A DNA stretch of 5,299 bases from Candidatus Sumerlaeota bacterium (lineage in GTDB: Bacteria; Sumerlaeota; Sumerlaeia; MVZB01; JAJFLK01), in NCBI GenBank assembly GCA_021772735.1, contig JAJFLK010000419.1:1-5299 (forward strand), written 5' to 3'. Of the stretch, positions 1-5,299 are shown one piece after another. Below the pieces are notes generated by a model, which saw only the letters and a program-made list of their open reading frames with translations, ran no database searches and was not told the origin of the DNA. Both the position numbers and the translations under genes were made by a program. Numbering within the stretch: the stretch's first letter is position 1; every line of letters begins with the position of its first letter.

Positions 1-1
1 G

Positions 2-691
2 ATATTCTTCGCGTCGTTTGTTTATTTGTGTGGGTCTCTCGCCAATGCCGTCGTGCCGAAATCGATCGATTCGGGCGAAGTCGGATCGGCCGGCACGGCG
101 ATTTTCATCAATCTTGCGCTTCTCGCAGTCTTCGGCATTCAACACACCGTGATGGCAAGACCGTTTTTCAAGCGAGCCATAACGAAGAGCATCCCGGAGC
201 CCGCCGAGCGGCCGACGTATGTGCTCCTCTCCAGCATCCTGCTCTTTTTGCTTTACGCTCTGTGGCGACCCATGGAGGGCACGCTCTGGGATATCCAGAA
301 CTCAACCGGACGCGGCATCCTGTGGGCGCTGTTCGGCCTGGGCTGGGGGGTCGTGCTGGGGAGCACGCTTCTGCTGAACCACTTCGACCTGTTCGGGCTG
401 CGCCAAATCTGGATTCACTTGATGGGGCGAGAGTATACACCGGTCAAGATGGCCGAACCGGGGCCATACAAGATCGTGCGTCACCCGCTATACGTCGGCT
501 GGTTGATGACGTTTTGGATCACGCCGACGATGAGCCATGCGCACCTGCTTTTTGCCTCGGCACTGCTGGCCTATATTCTGATCGCGATCTATTACGAAGA
601 ACGCGATCTGGTGGTGGCGTTCGGCGCGGATTACGAGGAGTACCGACGACGCACGCCGATGCTGATCCCCAACCCATTTCGCAAGGCCTAG
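2..691 (+). CDS. mddA: Methanethiol S-methyltransferase (MddA-like membrane protein), 5' end cut by window edge
   Basis: MddA is an integral membrane enzyme that methylates methanethiol, with S-adenosylmethionine as donor, to give dimethyl sulfide. The frame is open from base 2, so the TTG at 26 is probably internal: the eight codons before it read IFFASFVY, which continues a first membrane helix. About 229 residues are visible, probably lacking only a short N-terminus. Features typical of the family as I recall it are VPKSIDSG after the first helix, QHTVMARPFFK, ERPTYVLLSS, the block NHFDLFGLRQ (about residues 126-135 of the visible part), VRHPLYVGW (159-167) and a C-terminal EERDL followed by FGADYEEYRRR. 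The RHP and EERDL blocks are shared with the wider NnrU/isoprenylcysteine methyltransferase-like superfamily. Five or six hydrophobic segments are visible. The next gene is convergent, so there is no downstream operon partner. The alternative is a less specific NnrU-like methyltransferase, but similarity along the whole length favours MddA. The substrate is inferred from family resemblance only. Confidence 0.85.
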   Translation: MFFASFVYLCGSLANAVVPKSIDSGEVGSAGTAIFINLALLAVFGIQHTVMARPFFKRAITKSIPEPAERPTYVLLSSILLFLLYALWRPMEGTLWDIQNSTGRGILWALFGLGWGVVLGSTLLLNHFDLFGLRQIWIHLMGREYTPVKMAEPGPYKIVRHPLYVGWLMTFWITPTMSHAHLLFASALLAYILIAIYYEERDLVVAFGADYEEYRRRTPMLIPNPFRKA

Positions 692-711
692 ATCGGGACG
701 AACTCCGATCT
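690..711. terminator. Hairpin between convergent genes, possible bidirectional terminator
   Basis: AGATCGG at 690-696 pairs perfectly with CCGATCT at 705-711. One further G-T wobble (697/704) is possible inside the 8-base spacer. The left arm overlaps the last two bases of the TAG stop of the methyltransferase gene, and the hairpin lies in the 63-base gap before the end of the convergent cyclase gene. There is no T-run on either side, so this is not a classical intrinsic terminator. Its position between two converging genes is the main support. Confidence 0.3.
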
Positions 712-754
712 CGGACGCCGGCAGGTATTTGCGTTCGATTTCTGTAGCGCGGAG

Positions 755-1723
755 TCAGCCGAATTTGCGGTCGCCGGCTTCTGAAGGATGCCGAAACAGG
801 TGCGTGCGATTCCGCCCCGTGGATTTGGCCTCGTAAAGCGCGCGATCGGCCTGATCGAAAAGCCCGTGCCAGGATTGGGGAACTTCGGGATCGAACGTGG
901 CAATCCCGACGCTGATACCAACCTCGATTTTTTCCGATTCGAATTCGACAGGTTTCGAGACCATCGCCTCGCGGATGCGCTCGGCGGCCTGGAGCGCGGA
1001 TAACGCGTCGGTCTCGGGCAAGATGCACACGAACTCGTCTCCTCCACAACGCCCGAGAACATCACTGCCGCGCAGAACGCAAGTCCCCCGGCGGGTGAAC
1101 TCGCGCGGGACCTCATCGCCGGCGGCGTGGCCATACTTGTCGTTGACGGCCTTGAAACGGTCGAGGTCAATCATGAGCAAGGCGAGATCGTGGCCATACC
1201 GCGAGCAGCGATCAATTTCGATCTGGAGCGCTTCGGTGACCGCGCGTCGATTCAGAGCTCCGGTGAGCGAATCGGTCATGGCAAGCAAACCGAGGTTGTC
1301 GCGTTGATCTTTGAGTTCCCGCACCTCGCCCGAGAGGCGTAACTGGGTCTCGATCCGGGCGAGCAATTCGGGGATGTTGACCGGCTTGCTCATGTAATCG
1401 TTCGCGCCCTTCATCAGTCCCTGGACGATGTGCTCGGTATCGCCGAGCGCGGAGACGAGAATGACGGGCAGCGTCCGCGTCGATTCGACACCGCGAAGTT
1501 CCTCGAGAAACGTCAGGCCGGTCACTTCGGGCATCACGACGTCGAGCAGGATGATGTCCGGGCGCTGCCGATCGATCTGAGTCCTTGCATCGGCGGCGGA
1601 TTCAGCAATGGCCGTCCGATGGCCTTCGACCTCAAGGAGCTTCGCGAGCAGCTTCCGATTGTCCTCGTTGTCATCGACGATGAGAACGAGCGGGCCGGCG
1701 GGGGGTGTGGGTTCAGTCTCCAT
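755..1723 (-). CDS. Response regulator with REC and GGDEF domains (diguanylate cyclase)
   Basis: This is a predicted cytoplasmic two-component output protein that makes the second messenger c-di-GMP from two GTP once its receiver is phosphorylated. From the ATG at 1723 it has 322 residues. The REC domain (about 12-128) shows the acidic pair D17-D18, phospho-acceptor D61 in LLDVVMPE, S91 and K113 in SKPVN. A helical linker (about 129-147) leads to the GGDEF domain (about 148-312), with TDSLTGALNRR, DLDRFKAVND, an intact GGDEF at 227-231, an RxxD inhibitory site at 218-221 exactly five residues before it, and DRALYEAK. The order resembles WspR, and differs from PleD, which has two REC domains. 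An in-frame TTG at 1792 would add 23 residues that look unlike protein. The ATG lies just before the REC domain, although no clear Shine-Dalgarno precedes it. Oddities are P206, G213 and C226 in or near the active-site region. No histidine kinase gene is visible nearby. Confidence 0.93.
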   Translation of the reverse strand: METEPTPPAGPLVLIVDDNEDNRKLLAKLLEVEGHRTAIAESAADARTQIDRQRPDIILLDVVMPEVTGLTFLEELRGVESTRTLPVILVSALGDTEHIVQGLMKGANDYMSKPVNIPELLARIETQLRLSGEVRELKDQRDNLGLLAMTDSLTGALNRRAVTEALQIEIDRCSRYGHDLALLMIDLDRFKAVNDKYGHAAGDEVPREFTRRGTCVLRGSDVLGRCGGDEFVCILPETDALSALQAAERIREAMVSKPVEFESEKIEVGISVGIATFDPEVPQSWHGLFDQADRALYEAKSTGRNRTHLFRHPSEAGDRKFG

Positions 1724-1983
1724 GTCGATTCGGGCGAGAGCAAATGCAACTCTCCCGCTTATCGGCCCAGACCAGCAATTGCCTTGAGTCAATCCTATCT
1801 GCGGTCTTTACCATGCCCGCGCGGATTTCGAATATCTGGGTCTAATTCGCCTCTCCCGGCGGCGGCTCTCGGCGGTCGCCTCAGCGGGATTTAGCTTGCC
1901 TGTCCCGACCCCTCACGCCAAGCTGTCAGCCTGTATCAAGCAGCATTTGAAAATGTATTTAGCGGCAGGGGAGGACCATTGCC
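1724..1983. other. Divergent intergenic region between cyclase and acylase genes
   Basis: These 260 bases separate two divergent start codons and should hold both promoters. I see no convincing sigma-70 pair. On the minus strand TAGGAT (1797 down to 1792) is a possible -10, matching four of six consensus bases, but it lacks a good -35 at the usual distance. On the plus side, the AT-rich stretch around 1946-1961, just before the acylase ribosome binding site, may be part of a promoter. No tRNA, riboswitch or substantial small ORF was found. Confidence 0.4.
1967..1975 (+). promoter_or_regulatory. Strong ribosome binding site of the acylase gene
   Basis: AGGGGAGGA is a near-ideal Shine-Dalgarno sequence ending eight bases before the ATG at 1984. 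It fixes that codon as the start, rather than the second in-frame ATG at 1996 (residue 5), and suggests efficient translation. Confidence 0.75.
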
Positions 1984-4197
1984 ATGTCGGTTCGGATGAT
2001 TCGTTCGCACGGTTTTCGCGCGACCATCGCGCTCATGATTACGCTCGCCCTGGCGGGAGTTGACCCAGCCTACGCCGCCCTGCCGGCTTCGGCCGAGCTG
2101 GCCTCGCGGGTGACCATTCACCGCGATACCTGGGGCGTGGCTCACGTCTATGGCAAGACCGACGCGGCGGCGGTTTTCGGCTTCGCTTATGCCCAGGCCG
2201 AGGATTACTTCTGGCAGGTCGAGGAAGTCTACGCCCGGTCGATCGGCCGTCACGCCGAATTCATCGGCAAGGACGGCCTCAAGACCGATATGTTGAGCCT
2301 GGCCTTTGAAGTTCCGGGGCGTTCGCGTGAGGATTTCGCCGATCTCTCGGCCGAATCCCAGACCGCCTGCGAGGCATTCGTCGCCGGACTGAATTACTAT
2401 CTCGAAAAGAACCCCGACGTTGAGCCGCTCGCGATTCAGCAATTCGAACCCTGGATGGTGCTGGCATACGGCCGCTTCACGCTGCTCGAATGGGCCGCGG
2501 GCCGGACGGGATACAGCTCGGGCAGGCAATCCAAAATGATGGAGGAGATGCAGGCCGAGGCCGTCGGGTCGAATCAATGGGCGATCGGCCCGAGCCGGAC
2601 CGAGGACGGAACGGCCATGCTATTCCTCAACCCGCATCAGCCGTGGTTTGGATACGGGCAATTCTGGGAAGGGCACATCCGCAGCGACGAAGGCTGGAAC
2701 TTCTCCGGCTCGACGTTCTTCGGCGGACCGTTCCCGAGCATGGGACACAACGATTTCCTCGGCTGGGCGCATACCGCAAACGCGCCGGACGTCGGCGATC
2801 TGTATCGTGAAGTTTTCGACGACCCGGACAAGCCGCTCAATTATCGCTACGACGACGGCTACCGGACCGCGACCGAATGGTCCGAGACGATTCGCGTCCG
2901 GACCGACGAGGGTTTCGAGGAGCAGGAGTTCACATTCCGCAAGACGCATCACGGGCCCATCCTCGAGCGCGAAGACGACCAGACGTTCCTGGCCTGCAAG
3001 ATCGCGAACGTTTTCGAGGTCGACCGGATCGCACAGGGCATCGCGATGACCAAGGCCGAAAACTTCGACGATTGGTACGAGGCTGTCGGCCAGCTCGGGC
3101 TGATCGTCTTCAACATCGCCTACGCGGATCAGGACGGGAATATTCTCTACCTTTATAACGGCGCGGTGCCCAAGCGCGATCCGAATATCGATTGGAGCCG
3201 GGCCGTCGACGGAAGCGACCCCGCGACGGAATGGAAGGGAATCCATACGGTCCAGGAGTTGCCGCAGGTGCTCAATCCGGCCTCAGGATTCGTCCAGAAC
3301 TGCAACGCATCGCCCTTCCACGCGACAGACAGCGGGAATCCGTTCGGACCTGACTTCCCGAAATACATGGTCCAGGAAAAAGAGAACGACAATCGACGCT
3401 CGGCGGTATCGCGCTGGCGGCTGCGCGAGATGAATGATATGACGTTCGAGGATTGGGAGGCGGCGACGGTGGACACGACATCGTATTGGGCGTTGTTCTC
3501 GCTGCCCCGGCTGCAACAGCATTTCGAGCGACTGGAAAATTCGAAGCCCGAGCTTGCCGAGAAGGCGCGGCCGTACTTCGAGCACGTCATGAGCTGGGAT
3601 TCGAAGGTCGAGGTTGATTCGACCGCAGCGACGCTTTGCTATCACTGGTTTGAGGAAATGTATGGCAACCTTCCGCCTTCCGAATCGATCAAGGCGAAGT
3701 TCGTCACCGATCCGGATCTGAAATTCGAGGCGCTGGTGACGGCCGCCGAGAAGCTCGAAAAGATCTGGGGGAACTGGCAGGTGGCCTGGGGCGAGGTCTT
3801 CCGCATGCAGCGCCAGCCGAACGTCTCGGATTTTATCAAAACGCCGGTCACAGACGACGAGCCAAGCGTGCCGTGCCTCGGCGTGCCGGGTTCGTTCGGC
3901 GGATCGTATAACGTCTACTATTCGCCGAGCATGCCGGGCCGCAAGCATCGTTACGGCGCGGTCGGCGGATCGTTCATGGGCGTCTATGAATTCGGCGAGC
4001 GGATCAAGGCCAAGACCGTACTTCAATTCGGAGAGAGCGCCGATCCCGATTCGCCGCACTACTTCGATCAGGCCGAGGGGCTCTATTCCAAACGCAAATA
4101 CAAGCCGGCATGGTTCTACTGGGATGAGGTCGTCGAGAACACCGAGCGCGCCTATCACCCCGGCAACGAGATCGAAAGCGGCACGAGCGGCGGATGA
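1984..4197 (+). CDS. Secreted penicillin acylase family (S45) Ntn hydrolase
   Basis: This is a predicted exported amidohydrolase of 737 residues. Family members are made as one chain that cuts itself into alpha and beta subunits, and the new beta N-terminus is the nucleophile that cleaves an acyl-amide bond (penicillins, cephalosporins, acyl-homoserine lactones, lipopeptides). Residues 1-31 form a signal peptide: basic start, hydrophobic stretch at about 13-26, and AYA before A32. The self-cleavage site is G195/S196 in VGSNQW, making S196 beta-1. H218 in NPHQ falls exactly at beta-23, the histidine position of PvdQ and cephalosporin acylases, where penicillin G acylase has glutamine. A265 fits the oxyanion position (beta-69/70). 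D269 and D272 match the calcium ligands of penicillin G acylase. N439 or N441 in QNCNASP should be the oxyanion asparagine. Total length is close to PvdQ. Any spacer removed before S196 must be short. The substrate cannot be read from the sequence. The gene stands alone between two minus-strand genes. Confidence 0.92.
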   Translation: MSVRMIRSHGFRATIALMITLALAGVDPAYAALPASAELASRVTIHRDTWGVAHVYGKTDAAAVFGFAYAQAEDYFWQVEEVYARSIGRHAEFIGKDGLKTDMLSLAFEVPGRSREDFADLSAESQTACEAFVAGLNYYLEKNPDVEPLAIQQFEPWMVLAYGRFTLLEWAAGRTGYSSGRQSKMMEEMQAEAVGSNQWAIGPSRTEDGTAMLFLNPHQPWFGYGQFWEGHIRSDEGWNFSGSTFFGGPFPSMGHNDFLGWAHTANAPDVGDLYREVFDDPDKPLNYRYDDGYRTATEWSETIRVRTDEGFEEQEFTFRKTHHGPILEREDDQTFLACKIANVFEVDRIAQGIAMTKAENFDDWYEAVGQLGLIVFNIAYADQDGNILYLYNGAVPKRDPNIDWSRAVDGSDPATEWKGIHTVQELPQVLNPASGFVQNCNASPFHATDSGNPFGPDFPKYMVQEKENDNRRSAVSRWRLREMNDMTFEDWEAATVDTTSYWALFSLPRLQQHFERLENSKPELAEKARPYFEHVMSWDSKVEVDSTAATLCYHWFEEMYGNLPPSESIKAKFVTDPDLKFEALVTAAEKLEKIWGNWQVAWGEVFRMQRQPNVSDFIKTPVTDDEPSVPCLGVPGSFGGSYNVYYSPSMPGRKHRYGAVGGSFMGVYEFGERIKAKTVLQFGESADPDSPHYFDQAEGLYSKRKYKPAWFYWDEVVENTERAYHPGNEIESGTSGG

Positions 4198-4254
4198 TTA
4201 TCGGCTATCGACGCGGGCGCGGGCTTGCGTAACTCGCCCCGGGCGTTCGCTCCG

Positions 4255-4767
4255 CTATTTTTTCGGATACTTTGCGTCCAGGATCTTATCCCACTCGGCG
4301 ATCTGGTCGGCCACGCCGGCGAGCAACTCGCCAGCGTCTTCGAGGATAACGATCGATTTAATGCTGTCGCCCTGCCGGATCGCGTCCACGACATCCTGAT
4401 CGCTCTGATCGGCGACCTTGCCGAACACGGTGTGTTTGCCGTCGAGCCAATCGGTCGGGATGTGCGTAATGAAGAACTGGCTGCCGTTCGTGCCGGGCCC
4501 CGCGTTTGCCATCGAGAGAACGCCGGGAGCGGAGTGCGTCAGCTCGGCGCAGCATTCGTCGCCAAACTGGTATCCGGGCCCGCCGGTGCCGGTCCCCTGC
4601 GGGCAGCCGCCCTGGACCATGAAATCATCGATGACGCGGTGGAATCCGAGGTCGTCGTAATACCCACGCTGGGCGAGGTTAATGAAATTGGCGCAGGTCA
4701 GCGGGGTCTGCTCGGGGTGTAGCGTAAGATTGATATCGCCTTTGGAAGTCTTGATGCAAATTCGCAC
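4255..4767 (-). CDS. Cyclophilin-type peptidyl-prolyl cis-trans isomerase
   Basis: This 170-residue enzyme speeds cis-trans isomerisation of bonds before proline and so aids protein folding. There is no signal peptide, so it should act in the cytoplasm. The single cyclophilin domain covers about residues 1-142. Catalytic and binding residues are in place against human cyclophilin A: R44 (R55), F49 (F60) and Q52 (Q63) in FHRVIDDFMVQGG, Q97 and F99 (Q111, F113) in GTNGSQFFIT, and W107, L108 and H112 (W121, L122, H126) in WLDGKHTVFGKV. The start is GTG at 4767, supported by a well-placed Shine-Dalgarno. A tail of about 28 residues follows the domain and is rich in acidic residues and lysine. Such a tail is absent from minimal bacterial cyclophilins. 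C55 and the adjacent pair C72-C73 are unusual positions for cysteine. The gene converges on the acylase gene with a 57-base gap. It is of the short PpiB-like type, but I give no symbol because several paralogues often exist. Confidence 0.95.
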   Translation of the reverse strand: MRICIKTSKGDINLTLHPEQTPLTCANFINLAQRGYYDDLGFHRVIDDFMVQGGCPQGTGTGGPGYQFGDECCAELTHSAPGVLSMANAGPGTNGSQFFITHIPTDWLDGKHTVFGKVADQSDQDVVDAIRQGDSIKSIVILEDAGELLAGVADQIAEWDKILDAKYPKK

Positions 4768-5056
4768 GGGGTTTCTCCTGATCGTGGGCGTGATTGGATG
4801 CCGGCCCGGATCAAGTTCGATTCGGGGCCGACCGCGCGGACCCTATCACATGCGACGCCCGGGGCGCACGTTTGAAATCCCATCCTCGGCGATTGGGTGC
4901 GACTAGACGGTTTTGAATTGAATAATCGGACGAAATTGGAAACATAGGGTGGTCCAGATCGCATGACGCGAGCGGCGCGATCCAGCCCGAGATTTTAGGG
5001 AGTCGCGCGGGTCTTTCTCATCTCATTCGCCCCCTTGTCCGCGATGGTCCGAACTG
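4768..5056. other. Divergent intergenic region with an AT-rich patch
   Basis: These 289 bases separate the cyclophilin start from the probable start of the right-edge gene. Apart from the cyclophilin ribosome binding site I find no clear gene. Short open frames here on both strands lack family motifs and good ribosome binding sites. A patch at about 4911-4947 is clearly richer in A and T than its surroundings and contains TTGAAT (4913-4918), a possible -35 element for the rightward gene. No matching -10 sits at the normal 16-18 base spacing, so the promoter is not assigned. Confidence 0.35.
4774..4779 (-). promoter_or_regulatory. Ribosome binding site of the cyclophilin gene
   Basis: On the minus strand AGGAGA lies six bases before the GTG at 4767. 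It supports this GTG as the start codon, and the encoded MRICIKTSKGDI is the usual N-terminal strand of short bacterial cyclophilins. Confidence 0.7.
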
Positions 5057-5299
5057 ATGCCACAATCGCGCAAGTTCATCACCTTGGCCCATCAATTGGC
5101 GACCGTCGCCGCCCACGCGGCCGGACGAATGAAGCTCAAGCGGGCGCTCAGGGCTTTGAATCGGGGCCGCATAATTGACCGTTACCGGAACTGCCTCGTC
5201 GAATCCGGGGATTTCACAGTCGTCAGGTACCTCGGCATCGGGCAGAACGGGGTGGTGTTTGAAGTCGAAGGCCCCGGCGCCGAGGCATTCGGAGCTCCG
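5057..5299 (+). CDS. Probable protein kinase-like gene, N-terminal part only, cut by window edge
   Basis: A frame beginning with ATG at 5057 stays open for 81 codons to the last base, so the gene would continue outside the window. The first 52 or so residues are basic and helix-prone (LAHQLATVAAHAAGRMKLKR) and are not recognised. From about residue 53 the sequence reads FTVVRYLGIGQNGVVFEV. Residues 60-67 match the glycine-rich nucleotide-binding loop of protein kinases, GxGxxGxV, preceded by the usual hydrophobic strand and leucine. In a kinase the catalytic lysine would follow about 10-20 residues later, just beyond the edge, so it cannot be checked. The Shine-Dalgarno before 5057 is poor. 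The next in-frame ATG is at 5129 (residue 25), and a stop at 4964-4966 limits extension upstream. The call rests on one short motif, so another ATP- or nucleotide-binding fold, or a chance frame in GC-rich DNA, remains possible. Confidence 0.5.
   Translation, partial: MPQSRKFITLAHQLATVAAHAAGRMKLKRALRALNRGRIIDRYRNCLVESGDFTVVRYLGIGQNGVVFEVEGPGAEAFGAP

Noticed and set aside
28..747. A 239-codon plus-strand frame overlapping the methyltransferase gene
   Set aside because: It is a shadow frame, rich in arginine, alanine and histidine, without domain motifs. The frame ending at 691 has coherent membrane helices and family motifs.
1724..1792. Extended start (TTG at 1792) for the cyclase gene
   Set aside because: It adds 23 residues with no family counterpart and has no properly spaced ribosome binding site. 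The ATG at 1723 lies just before the receiver domain.
1849..1890. Cluster of CTCTC and GGCGG near-repeats upstream of the acylase gene
   Set aside because: The repeats are short, imperfect and typical of GC-rich sequence. There is no regular spacing that would suggest an array or operator.
3283..4158. A 291-codon open frame on the minus strand inside the acylase gene
   Set aside because: It lies wholly within a well-supported gene, has no recognisable domain, and long antisense frames are expected in GC-rich coding DNA with strong third-position bias. The same applies to the minus-strand frames at 1936-2577 and 2620-3246.
4198..4263. Possible intrinsic terminator between acylase and cyclophilin genes (GC-rich stretch followed by six T at 4258-4263)
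   Set aside because: The best stems I can pair are only four or five bases with large loops and are not next to the T-run, and the T-run is part of the two final lysine codons of the cyclophilin gene.
4698..4964. 88-codon minus-strand frame covering the cyclophilin upstream region
   Set aside because: It overlaps the well-supported cyclophilin start in another frame, shows no motif and has no good ribosome binding site.
5044..5170. Alternative plus-strand frame from the ATG at 5044
   Set aside because: It ends at a TGA after about 41 codons and has no recognisable feature, whereas the frame from 5057 stays open to the edge and carries a kinase-like loop.

Overview
The window is GC-rich bacterial DNA with dense coding. 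It holds three complete protein-coding genes, one gene cut by the left edge and one probable gene cut by the right edge. I saw no rRNA, tRNA, CRISPR array, transposase or integrase. The organism cannot be fixed from this sequence. GC-rich codon use, single-gene transcription units and a possible eukaryote-like protein kinase would suit a Planctomycetota-type or other free-living environmental bacterium, but that is only a guess.

Layout, left to right: (1) about 2-691, plus strand, the 3' part of a membrane methyltransferase very similar to MddA, which makes dimethyl sulfide from methanethiol. (2) 755-1723, minus strand, a response regulator with a receiver (REC) domain fused to a GGDEF diguanylate cyclase domain. 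It is convergent with the first gene across a 63-base gap that contains a hairpin. (3) 1984-4197, plus strand, a secreted penicillin-acylase-family (S45) N-terminal nucleophile hydrolase, divergent from the cyclase across 260 bases. (4) 4255-4767, minus strand, a cyclophilin-type peptidyl-prolyl isomerase, convergent with the acylase across 57 bases. (5) 5057 to the right edge, plus strand, an open frame that stays open to the last base and carries a glycine-rich loop like that of protein kinases.

Neighbouring genes all alternate in strand, so no two can share an operon and each is probably transcribed alone. The functions (volatile sulfur methylation, c-di-GMP signalling, periplasmic amide hydrolysis, protein folding, possible phosphorylation signalling) do not form an evident pathway. 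Nothing here amounts to a convincing undescribed system. The points most worth a second look are the partial kinase-like gene, the MddA homologue, the unusual residues around the GGDEF motif, and the active-site type of the acylase.
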